DNA of 64,000 bases. It comes from an uncultured Prevotellaceae bacterium (GTDB lineage: Bacteria > Bacteroidota > Bacteroidia > Bacteroidales > Bacteroidaceae). Location of the stretch: positions 244,473 through 308,472 of the forward strand of contig CACZVN010000003.1 of assembly GCA_902784615.1 (NCBI GenBank), written 5' to 3'. Below the pieces are notes generated by a model that saw only the letters and a list, made by a program, of their open reading frames with translations, had not been told where the DNA came from and did no database searches. Numbering within the stretch: position 1 is the first letter of the stretch; each line of letters opens with the position of its first letter. A program made the position numbers and the translations under genes. This document shows, one piece after another, positions 23,792 to 32,515 of this stretch.

Positions 23792-25492
23792 CTACCAATT
23801 CTTCTGAAGGTTACGACGCTGGGGCTGTTGTTGGGCTTTCTTCAACTTGTCCTGTGTCTGTTTCTCATTCTGGATCGCTGCATTCAGTAACTGCTCAGCA
23901 TTCTCCTTACTCATCTGGGGTTTGGGCTGTTCCTGCTGTTTCTGATCTTGCTGATCCTTTTTCTCCTCAGGCTTCTGCTGATCTTTCTTATCGTCTTTCT
24001 TTTTGTCGTCGTTGTTCTGCTGATCCTGATTCTGCCTATTCTGATCCTGTTTCTGTTTCTGATGTTTACAGAGTACCAGATTATAGCGCGTCTCATCATC
24101 ATCAGGATTCAGACGAAGAGCGTTCTTATACGCCTCGATAGCCTCACCATACATCTTATGTGTCTGACAGATCACACCCATATTATGATAAGACTGGGAC
24201 TTACGGAGCGGATTCGTCTCCAGACGCGCCGCATTCTCAAACTGCTCTACTGCGGCGGAATCCTTCTTCTGTGCCATCAAGGCATTACCGAGATTAAAGA
24301 CAGCCTGCGGATTCTTGGGATTCTTTTCCACAGCCTTACGATATGAGACTTCTGCCCCAGGATAGTCACCACGATGGAATTGCTTGTTTCCCTGACGGAT
24401 ATACTGACGATCCGTTTGGGCGACAGCTGTGATAGTCATCAGCAGAAGCAACACCGTTACCACCTTTTTCTTATTGCCGAAGAGCGAGAGATGCTTCAGC
24501 AGTGGATTCTTGCGGTCAAAAATACAAATCTCTAAAATCAGCAACAGCAAGGCCAGAATACCGAAAGCCTGGAACTGTTCGTCAAACTCACTATACATTG
24601 TTGCAGTTGTTTCCTTCTTGGCCAACTTATCCAGTTCATTGTCAAGCTGGTCCTGAGCTGCACTGTTATTCTCCACATGGATATAGGCACCGCCACCAGC
24701 CTGAGCCACCTGTTTACACATATCCTCATTCAAGGCAGACATGACGGTATTGCCCGCATTGTCCTTCATATAGTCGCCCGTGCTAGGAATAGGGACTGGC
24801 GCACCGTTGACAGAACCGACACCAAGGACATAGACACGCATCCCATTATCCTTGGCAGCTTTCGCAGACTCCACAGCTCCACCCTCATGATCCTCACCGT
24901 CGGTAATCACCACGATGGCCTTGCCGATACCCTCTTCCTGCGTAAAACTATGGGTAGCCATATCAATAGCCCTGGCGAGGTCCGTTCCTTGAGTGGCAAT
25001 CATCGAAGGATCAATGCTCGACAGGAACATCTTGGCAGAGACATGGTCGCTCGTGATAGGAAGTTGCACAAAGGCATCACCCGCAAACACTATCAAACCA
25101 ATCTTATCATTGGAGAAATGGTCAACGAGATTCTCAACCATCATCTTACTACGATCCAAGCGGTTAGGCACAATATCCTCTGCCCGCATGGAATTACTGA
25201 TATCCATAGCGATAATCGTCTCGATACCCACCCGTTTCTCATGGCTGATCTTCGTACCCAACTGCGGACGGGCCAACATGACGATGAGCAGCGCCAAAGC
25301 CCCTTGTAGAATCCAGAACTTCACAGAAGGACGGAAGCGCGACACATCGGGCATCAGTTCCTTCAGCAATGCAGGCTCGCCGAACTTACGGAGCCGTTTT
25401 TTCTGGTTCCTGTATGAGATAAACCTGATGAGTGCCAATATCGGAATCAGCACTAACAGGTAGAGATATATGGGATCTTCAAATCTGAACAT
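23792..25492 (-). CDS. batB: BatB-BatC fusion protein (VWA plus TPR)
   Basis: 566 residues. Two N-terminal membrane helices are followed by a von Willebrand factor A domain whose metal site reads DISNS (D97, S99, S101) with a matching VITDGEDHEG. A third helix ends the BatB part near residue 335. A second hydrophobic stretch (VVTVLLLLMTITAVAQ) starts a BatC part with TPR repeats (YRKAVEKNPKNPQAVFNLGN, then AYKNALRLNPDDDETRYN). The last 100 residues are nearly all Gln, Lys, Asp and Glu and probably disordered. Elsewhere batB and batC are distinct genes. It is assumed to be membrane-bound with VWA and TPR in the periplasm and to bind other Bat proteins. Confidence 0.88.
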   Translation of the reverse strand: MFRFEDPIYLYLLVLIPILALIRFISYRNQKKRLRKFGEPALLKELMPDVSRFRPSVKFWILQGALALLIVMLARPQLGTKISHEKRVGIETIIAMDISNSMRAEDIVPNRLDRSKMMVENLVDHFSNDKIGLIVFAGDAFVQLPITSDHVSAKMFLSSIDPSMIATQGTDLARAIDMATHSFTQEEGIGKAIVVITDGEDHEGGAVESAKAAKDNGMRVYVLGVGSVNGAPVPIPSTGDYMKDNAGNTVMSALNEDMCKQVAQAGGGAYIHVENNSAAQDQLDNELDKLAKKETTATMYSEFDEQFQAFGILALLLLILEICIFDRKNPLLKHLSLFGNKKKVVTVLLLLMTITAVAQTDRQYIRQGNKQFHRGDYPGAEVSYRKAVEKNPKNPQAVFNLGNALMAQKKDSAAVEQFENAARLETNPLRKSQSYHNMGVICQTHKMYGEAIEAYKNALRLNPDDDETRYNLVLCKHQKQKQDQNRQNQDQQNNDDKKKDDKKDQQKPEEKKDQQDQKQQEQPKPQMSKENAEQLLNAAIQNEKQTQDKLKKAQQQPQRRNLQKNW

Positions 25493-25520
25493 TTTTCCTT
25501 CTTACTTTTTTACCTCTTTT

Positions 25521-26519
25521 TTATGGTATCCTCCGGAATATGGTTATACGCAACAGAATCTCCAACAGCAGGGCGATGACGGCAGCCAGGGCGAAAGGCT
25601 GATAGGCCTCATACTTCTTACTGAACTTCTTCACGTTCAGTTTGCTCTTCTCCAGTTTGTCAATCTCCTTATAGATGTTGCGCAATTCTTTTGTATTCGT
25701 AGCACGATAAAAATCTCCCTCTGTGGCAACGGCAATCTCACTGAGTGTCTTCGTGTCGATCTCCACAGGGATGTTCACGTACTGTACGCCCCCGGCCACA
25801 GGCATTGGGTAAGGTGCCACATTATTCGTTCCCACACCGATGGTATAGACACGGATGCCAAGACTCCTGGCGATCTCTGCCGCCGTCATCGGTGAAATGT
25901 CACCACGGTTATTACTACCGTCAGTCAACAGGATCACCACCTTGCTCTTCGCCTTAGACTCTTTCAGGCGAGAGACGGCATTCGCCAGTCCCATACCGAT
26001 CGCCGTACCGTCTTCGATCAGTCCACGGGCAGCAATATCCGTACGCACATTCTGAAGCAGATTCAACAGAGAGGCATGATCCGTCGTCATCGGACATTGA
26101 GTAAACGCCTCACCAGCAAAGATTGCCAGTCCGATATTATCATTGGGACGTCCGACAACGAACTCAGATGCAACTTGTTTGGCAGCCTCGATACGGTTGG
26201 GCTTCAAATCCTCAGCCAGCATACTGGTGGATACATCCATCACCAGCATGATATCGATACCCTCCACCGTCTCACTCTTCCAGGAGTTCTGCGTCTGTGG
26301 ACGAGCCAGCACCAGCACGATCATCACAAAGGCCAGTATCCTAAGGAACATGGACAGCGGCATGAGTACCACCTTCCAGCTCTTCGGCGCATAGCGGAAG
26401 GCGAAGGTGTCGCTCATCCGCATCGTCGGCTCAGTCTTTTTCCTATACATCACATACCAGATAATATATGGTATGAGAAGCAAGAGCAAAAGCAGATATT
26501 CTCTATTGGCAAATTCCAT
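25521..26519 (-). CDS. batA: BatA, VWA-domain membrane protein
   Basis: 332 residues. After two N-terminal helices there is a VWA domain with metal site DVSTS (D95, S97, S99) and VVILLTDGSNNRGD. A C-terminal helix (QPFALAAVIALLLEILL) anchors the other end. The ATG at 26517-26519 (MEFANREYLL) is chosen because it follows the end of the BatX-like gene and gives the family N-terminus; the frame stays open upstream only in a shadow of the neighbouring gene. BatA and BatB are paralogues and probably pair. The gene is followed by a TAAAAAAGAGGTAAAAAAG linker before batB. Confidence 0.92.
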   Translation of the reverse strand: MEFANREYLLLLLLLIPYIIWYVMYRKKTEPTMRMSDTFAFRYAPKSWKVVLMPLSMFLRILAFVMIVLVLARPQTQNSWKSETVEGIDIMLVMDVSTSMLAEDLKPNRIEAAKQVASEFVVGRPNDNIGLAIFAGEAFTQCPMTTDHASLLNLLQNVRTDIAARGLIEDGTAIGMGLANAVSRLKESKAKSKVVILLTDGSNNRGDISPMTAAEIARSLGIRVYTIGVGTNNVAPYPMPVAGGVQYVNIPVEIDTKTLSEIAVATEGDFYRATNTKELRNIYKEIDKLEKSKLNVKKFSKKYEAYQPFALAAVIALLLEILLRITIFRRIP

Positions 26520-26529
26520 GGGTTTCCTT

Positions 26530-27600
26530 TTAATATAACAACTGATAGAGCGTAAACAACACGTAGGCAAAGAGCAACACACATACTACGGAAACAGCGG
26601 TGATGGCGATCTTCAAGATACGCCGTGCCTTCTGCGAACGCTGGTCCTCTTCCGAGAGTTGTGGCTTCACCACCTCCTCCACAGGGACATTCTCCTGTTT
26701 CGTCTGGTCTATGAACGCGATAGCATTGACGAGGTTCTGATCGTTCTCGTTGATCAACGTCGAATACTTGGCGAACTTCACCAGATCGGCCGTCAGGAAC
26801 AGATGGCGTAACTCCGACAAAGCCTTCTCATCCTGTACCGCCATCAGTTTCTCAATGATCTCACTACTGGTCATCTCCATGGCGTTGAAGCCATAACGCT
26901 CCTCGATATACTTACGGAGCGTATCCGTCAGTTTGGTGTAGTATTCCTTTGAGTTCTCTGAAGTCACCATCTTGTCGGCCTTGATCTGTTCAATCTCCTT
27001 CATGGCCTTCTGGTGTGGCAACAGACGCTTCACGATACGGATACGACTGATAATGGGTTTGTTATCTCGCAAGCGCAGATAGAGGTAATAACAGAGAGCC
27101 AACAGCACCAACAGTATGACGCTCAGCCAGAACGACAGACTCCAGTCACTCCACAGGAAGGGATTATCCTGCACGTCCTTTGGTCCGAAGAACTGTTCCA
27201 CGTTGGTGGTATCAACCTCTATGGTCAGCACCTTCAAAGCCAGACTCTTGCTCTTATAGGCCTTACCATCTATCTTCACCGTCATAGGCGGGAGATAATA
27301 GAGGGTGTCGTCGAAGGATGTCAGGGTATAGACCATCGATCGGGCTACAAAGCCATTGTCCTGCTGCTTCGTATCCAATTCACGATTTCCCAGTACTTCC
27401 ACACCAGGGGTGATGTACTCTGTAGGTTTGAACTGTGGGAACTCTATCTTCGCATTATCCTTGGCATGGGCCGTCAACGTCACATGAGCCTGCTGTCCGA
27501 CAAAGATCTGTATAGAGTCAATCACTGCCTCTACAGACACTTGCGCTTTAACAGACAAAACGCTGGCGATCAATGCTATAAGGAGCAAACACTTTTTCAT
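26530..27600 (-). CDS. BatX-like exported membrane protein of the aerotolerance operon
   Basis: 356 residues: a signal peptide (MKKCLLLIALIASVLSVKAQ), a beta-rich periplasmic domain to about residue 150 that resembles the N-terminal repeats of BatD (IDSIQIFVGQQAHVTLTAHA), a transmembrane helix (FWLSVILLVLLALCYYLYLR), a helical cytoplasmic domain (YYTKLTDTLRKYIEERYGFN) like DUF4381 proteins, and a final helix. It sits between the DUF58 and batA genes, as in other Bacteroidales operons. The start codon overlaps the DUF58 stop (TAATG). It probably helps the MoxR/VWA machine assemble; the precise role is unknown. Confidence 0.8.
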   Translation of the reverse strand: MKKCLLLIALIASVLSVKAQVSVEAVIDSIQIFVGQQAHVTLTAHAKDNAKIEFPQFKPTEYITPGVEVLGNRELDTKQQDNGFVARSMVYTLTSFDDTLYYLPPMTVKIDGKAYKSKSLALKVLTIEVDTTNVEQFFGPKDVQDNPFLWSDWSLSFWLSVILLVLLALCYYLYLRLRDNKPIISRIRIVKRLLPHQKAMKEIEQIKADKMVTSENSKEYYTKLTDTLRKYIEERYGFNAMEMTSSEIIEKLMAVQDEKALSELRHLFLTADLVKFAKYSTLINENDQNLVNAIAFIDQTKQENVPVEEVVKPQLSEEDQRSQKARRILKIAITAVSVVCVLLFAYVLFTLYQLLY

Positions 27601-28469
27601 TAACTTCTTTGTTTAAACAGCATCAGCAAGGACTTCACGAAATCCTCATTCGTGGCAATGCTCACGTTATCCACATTACTCTTATTAAAAGTCTCCTGCA
27701 ATTCTGCCTGACGGGTCATCCAATATCTTTGGTAAGCCTGGCGCAGACGCTTGGAACCTGTATCCACATACTGTTCGAAACCTGTCTCCGCATCAACAAC
27801 CTTCATTAGCCCCACATCAGGCAGTTCCCTGGCACGCTGGTCATAGACCTGAATGGCCACGACATCGTGCTTCCTGTTACAGATCTGTAACGACTGCTGG
27901 AAATCATTGCGGACATAGAAGTCACTAAGGATAAAAGCCGTCGTACGACGTTTCTGTACGCTCGACAAGAACTCCACAGCCTGCTTCACGTCCGTCCGCT
28001 TCGATTCCGGCTGGAAGTCGAGCATCTCACGGATAATATAGAGGATATGCTTACGGCCTTTCTTGGGAGGGATATATTTCTCGATCTTATCAGAGAAGAA
28101 CACCACACCGATCTTATCGTTGTTCTGGATAGCACTGAAGGCAATGGTGGCAGCAATCTCGGTCACCATGTCGCGCTTCATCTGTTTCTGTGTTCCGAAA
28201 TCCAACGAGCCACTGACATCGATGAGCAGCATCACCGTCAGTTCGCGCTCTTCCTCAAACACCTTGACGTAGGGGCGGTGGAAACGGGCCGTCACATTCC
28301 AGTCGATATCACGCACATCATCCCCGAACTGATACTCGCGCACCTCACTGAAGGCCATACCCCTACCCTTGAAGGCAGAATGGTACTGACCTGCGAAGAT
28401 ATTGGAGCTCAAGCCACGGGTCTTGATCTCGATCTTACGGACTTTCTTGATGATCTCAGATGTTTCCAT
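27600..28469 (-). CDS. DUF58 protein of the MoxR/bat operon
   Basis: 289 residues. The DUF58 core EYQFGDDVRDIDWNVTARFH is followed by LMLLIDVSGSLDFGTQ, a VWA-like metal motif (DVSGS). Such proteins are standard partners of MoxR ATPases, which are thought to act as chaperones that load metal ions or fold VWA proteins. The ATG at 28467-28469 is preferred over a TTG six bases upstream, which belongs to the ATTGAA-type linker. No membrane helix is seen, so it acts in the cytoplasm. It follows the moxR gene with about 24 bases between them. Confidence 0.9.
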   Translation of the reverse strand: METSEIIKKVRKIEIKTRGLSSNIFAGQYHSAFKGRGMAFSEVREYQFGDDVRDIDWNVTARFHRPYVKVFEEERELTVMLLIDVSGSLDFGTQKQMKRDMVTEIAATIAFSAIQNNDKIGVVFFSDKIEKYIPPKKGRKHILYIIREMLDFQPESKRTDVKQAVEFLSSVQKRRTTAFILSDFYVRNDFQQSLQICNRKHDVVAIQVYDQRARELPDVGLMKVVDAETGFEQYVDTGSKRLRQAYQRYWMTRQAELQETFNKSNVDNVSIATNEDFVKSLLMLFKQRS

Positions 28470-28492
28470 CTTCAATGTTCAATTTTCAATGT

Positions 28493-29488
28493 TTAAGGCA
28501 CTTCTACCTTATTGATAATCTTCGAAACGATTTCCTCACTGGTGATATTGCTGGCCTCAGCCTCGTAAGTCAGACCGATACGATGACGCAGCACATCATG
28601 GGCCACAGCACGCACATCCTCAGGCACCACATAACCGCGACGCTTGATGAAGGCATAGGCACGGGCAGCCTTGGCCAGATTGATACTGGCACGAGGAGAT
28701 CCACCGAAGGAAATCATATCCTTCAGGTCCTTCAGACCATAGCGGTCAGGATAACGGGTAGCAAATACGATGTCAGCGATATACTGCTCGATCTTCTCGT
28801 CAAGATAAACCTCGCGCACCACACTACGAGCCTTCAGGATCTCTTCCGCCGTCGTCACAGGTGTCACTGTGGGCATCTCTCCAGCAATATTCTCACGGAT
28901 AATCTTCTTCTCCTCATCCAAAGAGGGATAATCAATCACCACTTTCAGCATGAAACGATCGACCTGAGCCTCAGGTAACGGATAGGTACCCTCCTGCTCG
29001 ATGGGGTTCTGTGTCGCCATCACAAGGAATGGATTGGGAAGTTGGAACGTGCTGCTGCCTATCGTCACCTGCTTCTCCTGCATGGCTTCCAGCAAAGCAC
29101 TCTGTACCTTTGCCGGGGCACGGTTGATTTCATCTGCCAGTACAAAGTTAGCAAAGACCGGACCTTTCTTTACCTGGAACTTCTCATCCTTCTGCGAATA
29201 GATCATCGTACCGATGACATCGGCAGGGAGCAGGTCTGGCGTAAACTGGATACGGCTATAATCAGAGTCAATCAGTTGCGAAAGGGTCTTGATAGCCAAG
29301 GTCTTAGCAAGTCCAGGAACACCTTCCAACAGGATATGTCCGTCACTCAACAGTCCGATCAGGAGTGAATCGACGAGATGCTTCTGTCCTACGATGACAC
29401 GGTCCATACCTGTCACCAGATTTGTCACGAATGCACTTTGTTGTTCTATCCGGATATTCAACTCACGGATGTCAATAGCTTCTGCCAT
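28493..29488 (-). CDS. moxR: MoxR-family AAA+ ATPase
   Basis: 331 residues. Walker A is GVPGLAKT, Walker B is VLADEINRAPAK, followed by QSALLEAMQEKQVTIG and MATQNPIEQEGTYPLPEAQ, the sensor and arginine-finger region typical of MoxR. It opens the bat operon and should power its assembly or activation steps. The -7 box TACTTTTG at 29525-29532 gives a leader of about 30 nt. Length is normal for the family. Confidence 0.95.
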   Translation of the reverse strand: MAEAIDIRELNIRIEQQSAFVTNLVTGMDRVIVGQKHLVDSLLIGLLSDGHILLEGVPGLAKTLAIKTLSQLIDSDYSRIQFTPDLLPADVIGTMIYSQKDEKFQVKKGPVFANFVLADEINRAPAKVQSALLEAMQEKQVTIGSSTFQLPNPFLVMATQNPIEQEGTYPLPEAQVDRFMLKVVIDYPSLDEEKKIIRENIAGEMPTVTPVTTAEEILKARSVVREVYLDEKIEQYIADIVFATRYPDRYGLKDLKDMISFGGSPRASINLAKAARAYAFIKRRGYVVPEDVRAVAHDVLRHRIGLTYEAEASNITSEEIVSKIINKVEVP

Positions 29489-29524
29489 AATATTTTCTCT
29501 TTTTTAGTTTTCTCAATTTGACCG

Positions 29525-29532
29525 CAAAAGTA
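29525..29532 (-). promoter_or_regulatory. -7 element of the moxR-bat operon
   Basis: TACTTTTG on the minus strand; TSS near 29519. The -33 region holds TGTGTGG rather than TTTG. Confidence 0.6.
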
Positions 29533-29579
29533 GTGAAATAATAGGATTATCCACACATTTACCTGTCTAAATTATATTA

Positions 29580-29617
29580 AAAAAGTTTCCCAAAACCTAA
29601 GTTTTAAGAAACTTTTT
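29580..29617. terminator. Hairpin terminator after the HU/LysM gene
   Basis: AAAAAGTTTC / GAAACTTTTT stem, with a small inner stem in the loop. T-runs on both sides make it usable in either direction; on the minus strand it ends the ftsY operon. Confidence 0.65.
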
Positions 29618-29627
29618 CATTCTTTCC

Positions 29628-30896
29628 CTATTCATTCACAGTCTGGGGCTTCTTTTTCTTCTTCAACTGCAGTTTCGGGATTTTGATTTCCTGTCCGACC
29701 TTCAGTTCCGAAGAGGCTTTGAGACCGTTATAAACCTCCAGATAGCACTCCATATCAGGACCTAAGACACGACGGGCGATCTTAACGAGATTCTCACCTT
29801 CCTTGACCTTGATGATATGGTCTGTACCCACTATCTTGTATGCGCCCGTACGAACCCGAACATCCATAGCCGCATATTTATCGGTATCGTCATCCTGCGG
29901 TGGAATCTGTTTGACCTCTACGGGCTGGGAAGGCTCTGCATTAGGAATTTCTGAGGCTACAACGACCGTTGTGGTATCCACAGGTTCCAGCACGTCTTCC
30001 AGGGTATCAGACAATTCTGGAGCCACAACTGGTTGCTCAATTTTCACTTTCTCTTGTGAAAGGAAGTTAGATAACGGGTAATAGCTGCCCAGGAAATAGC
30101 CGGCAATAAGACCCACCAATCCAGCAATCAGGACTATCAGCCATTTCTTACTGGAGGATTCCTCTTCCTCCCAGGAAAATGGCTCTCCCTCGGACGTGTC
30201 TTCTTCAACAGGGACCTCATCTTCGATGGGAGTTTCCTCCTCAGCAGGTTCACCCCCAACTGGCGTATCCACGACAGGTTCCTCAGTTACAGGATCTTCG
30301 ATTACAGACTCTTCTACAACAGGCGTTTCAGCTATGGGGTCCTCGGCCACAGATCCATTGGTTATAGGTTCCTCGACGGGTTCAGGCATCGGCTCTGGAG
30401 CAGGTTTCTCGACAGGCTTTTCAACTGGTTTCTCCTCAGGTTGGTCCTTAATGATACCTAAGATCACAGGCTTGATATTGATGCTATCTCCGAATTCCAC
30501 CAAAGGCATCGATGATTCGGCGTTATCATCCGACATTTCTTGATCCTGGGGTGTCTCGACAGAGTCAAAATCTACACCATCCTTCAGTACGACAGTCTCA
30601 AACTGTGAGAAGGGCTTGTTCACCAGTTCCTTCATCAAGGTATCAGGCACGAAGGTAATCTTGTCATGTCCCTCAATGAGCACCCGCTCACCCGTATTGA
30701 CATTCACGCTCTCACGGTCATCCACATCGATGATCTTGAACGTACCCAGACCCTTGACCTTCACGATCCTGTCACGCTCCAATGCCTGTTGGATAACATC
30801 GAACATGGCATTGACAAAGGCGGCTGCCACTTTCTTGTTTAGTCCATTGCGCTCTATGAGCACCTTGGAAATATCTTGAATCGTTATCTTAGCCAT
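29628..30896 (-). CDS. HU-domain / transmembrane / LysM protein (putative nucleoid-to-wall tether)
   Basis: 422 residues with four parts. Residues 1-95 are an HU/IHF DNA-binding domain (ITIQDISKVLIERNGLNKK, VKVKGLGTFKIIDV, then RESVNVNTGERV). Residues about 150-250 are a Pro/Glu-rich spacer with repeats such as EKPVEKPAPEP. Residues 252-273 form one transmembrane helix (WLIVLIAGLVGLIAGYFLG) preceded by two lysines, which predicts an inside N-terminus and outside C-terminus. Residues about 358-408 form a LysM domain (HIIKVKEGENLVKIARRVLG...VGQEIKIP) that should bind peptidoglycan. The ATG overlaps the HU gene stop. The layout places DNA binding in the cytoplasm and wall binding in the periplasm. 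A family is likely to exist, but I know of no study of its role. Confidence 0.88.
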   Translation of the reverse strand: MAKITIQDISKVLIERNGLNKKVAAAFVNAMFDVIQQALERDRIVKVKGLGTFKIIDVDDRESVNVNTGERVLIEGHDKITFVPDTLMKELVNKPFSQFETVVLKDGVDFDSVETPQDQEMSDDNAESSMPLVEFGDSINIKPVILGIIKDQPEEKPVEKPVEKPAPEPMPEPVEEPITNGSVAEDPIAETPVVEESVIEDPVTEEPVVDTPVGGEPAEEETPIEDEVPVEEDTSEGEPFSWEEEESSSKKWLIVLIAGLVGLIAGYFLGSYYPLSNFLSQEKVKIEQPVVAPELSDTLEDVLEPVDTTTVVVASEIPNAEPSQPVEVKQIPPQDDDTDKYAAMDVRVRTGAYKIVGTDHIIKVKEGENLVKIARRVLGPDMECYLEVYNGLKASSELKVGQEIKIPKLQLKKKKKPQTVNE

Positions 30897-31183
30897 TATT
30901 CATTCCCTCCATTCTTTACACGCTCTTTCCAGTTGGCGTTTGGTTTGAAGTTCAACACCAATTTAGGTGGTACCAGCATGCGCTGTCCTGTGGAAGGATT
31001 CACCATGATCCGTTCCAGTTTCTTCTTGACTTCAAAAGTTCCGAAAGTCGGCACAAGTACAGAACCGTCTTCCTGGAAGTGATCTCCCATCGCCTCAACG
31101 ATGGAATTCACCATCTTTTGCGTATCCTCGGGCGAGTAACCCGTCTGCTGCGCTAATTCTGAGATAAAGTCTTTGTTCGTCAT
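30896..31183 (-). CDS. HU-family DNA-binding protein
   Basis: 95 residues, the length of HU. It has the dimerisation helix (NKDFISELAQQTGYSPEDTQ) and the DNA-binding arm region (GSVLVPTFGTFEVKKKLERI then NPSTGQRMLVPPKLVLNFKP). It should bend and pack DNA as a dimer, perhaps with the HU domain of the LysM protein encoded next, with which it shares a stop/start overlap. The start overlaps the rimO stop. The arm is a little divergent from standard HU (PPKLVLNFKP in place of the usual PAFKPGK type), in line with the accessory HU proteins of Bacteroidetes. Confidence 0.9.
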   Translation of the reverse strand: MTNKDFISELAQQTGYSPEDTQKMVNSIVEAMGDHFQEDGSVLVPTFGTFEVKKKLERIMVNPSTGQRMLVPPKLVLNFKPNANWKERVKNGGNE

Positions 31184-32484
31184 ATTGTATCATTGATTGT
31201 TGAACCGTATAAGTCGAACTCTTCCGAGTCCTTAATCAGCACGTCATAAAATGCGCCAATGGTCAGGTCGCGTTCCGAGGCAGGAATCAACACCTCAGGA
31301 TCCACCTCCGGAGAACAGAATTCCGACCGTCCTACGTAGTAGTCCCCCTCCCGTCTGTCGATCACGACTTTGAGGGTCTTACCGACCTTCTCTGCCTCCA
31401 GTTCCGCACTGATATTCTGTTGGATGCGCATGATCTTATCCAGACGGCGTTGTTTCACGTCCTCTGGCACATCATCCTCATAATGCTGTTCTGAATAGGT
31501 ACCCTCTTCCTCGGAATAGGAAAAAGCCCCCATCCTTTCGAATCGGGCCCACTTCACGAATTCCTTCAGTTCTTCGAAGTCCTCCTCCGTTTCTCCGGGG
31601 AAGCCCACCATCAGCGTCGTACGGATATGGATGCCAGGCACTTCCCGACGCAGGCGCTCTACCAGTTCGTAGGTCTCCGCCTTCGTCACATGGCGCTGCA
31701 TTCTCTGGAGCATATTGTCGGAGATATGCTGCAGGGCGATGTCCAGATACTTACAAACATTCTTCTTCTCCCGTATCACACGCAGCAGATCCCATGGGAA
31801 ATGCGTCGGATAGGCATAATGCAGACGGATCCACTCCACCCCAGGGATATCGGCCATCCGCTCGATGAGTTCGGCTATATGCTGTTTGCCGTCGATGTCT
31901 ATACCGTAATAGGTCAGTTCCTGGGCAATCACATTGAACTCCTTCGTACCGTCTGCCACTAACTGACGCACCTCGTCGATTATCTCCTGCATCGGACGAC
32001 TCTGGTGGCGACCTGTAATCAGCGGGATGGCACAATAGGCACAATGGCGGTCACACCCCTCACTGATCTTGACATAGGCATAATGGCGGGGCGTCGTGAT
32101 ATGTCGTTTCCCCTCACAGGCCTCAAACTGTTCTCCTTCGAGATCCTTCAACAACTGCTTATAGTTGAACTTCCCGTACCAGCCATCGACTTCCGGGATC
32201 TCTGCTTCCAATTCTGCCAGATAACGCTCTGACAGACAACCCATGACGAAGAGTTTCTCGATGCGCCCTTCCGTCTTGGCCTGCGCAAACTCGAGGATGG
32301 TGTTGATACTCTCCTCCTTGGCATCAGCAATGAAGCCGCAGGTATTGACGACCACAATCTCGCCCTGGGGGTCCTCGCTATCGTGCGTAACCTGATAGCC
32401 ATTGGCCTCCATCAGACCCATCAGGACCTCACTGTCAACGAGGTTCTTCGAGCATCCGAGCGATATGATGTCTATGGTCTTCAA
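31180..32484 (-). CDS. rimO: Ribosomal protein S12 methylthiotransferase
   Basis: 434 residues, a radical-SAM enzyme that adds a methylthio group to Asp-88 of ribosomal protein S12. Motifs seen: DIISLGCSKNLVDSEVLMG, VVNTCGFIADAKEES, and the radical-SAM cluster CDRHCAYCAIP, plus a C-terminal TRAM domain. The start is a TTG at 32482-32484; an in-frame TAA lies two codons upstream and no in-frame ATG precedes the family N-terminus. The TTG sits in the repeated ATTAAAG/ATTGAAG linker. It is the second gene of the ftsY operon, 31 bases after ftsY. Confidence 0.94.
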   Translation of the reverse strand: MKTIDIISLGCSKNLVDSEVLMGLMEANGYQVTHDSEDPQGEIVVVNTCGFIADAKEESINTILEFAQAKTEGRIEKLFVMGCLSERYLAELEAEIPEVDGWYGKFNYKQLLKDLEGEQFEACEGKRHITTPRHYAYVKISEGCDRHCAYCAIPLITGRHQSRPMQEIIDEVRQLVADGTKEFNVIAQELTYYGIDIDGKQHIAELIERMADIPGVEWIRLHYAYPTHFPWDLLRVIREKKNVCKYLDIALQHISDNMLQRMQRHVTKAETYELVERLRREVPGIHIRTTLMVGFPGETEEDFEELKEFVKWARFERMGAFSYSEEEGTYSEQHYEDDVPEDVKQRRLDKIMRIQQNISAELEAEKVGKTLKVVIDRREGDYYVGRSEFCSPEVDPEVLIPASERDLTIGAFYDVLIKDSEEFDLYGSTINDTI

Positions 32485-32515
32485 TGTTTAATCTTTAATC
32501 TTTAATCTTTAATGT
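32485..32515 (-). repeat. Tandem ATTAAAG linker upstream of rimO
   Basis: Three near-perfect 7-base units (GATTAAA) on the minus strand, flanked by ACATTGAA-like sequence. One of several such intra-operon linkers in the window; see findings. Confidence 0.7.
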
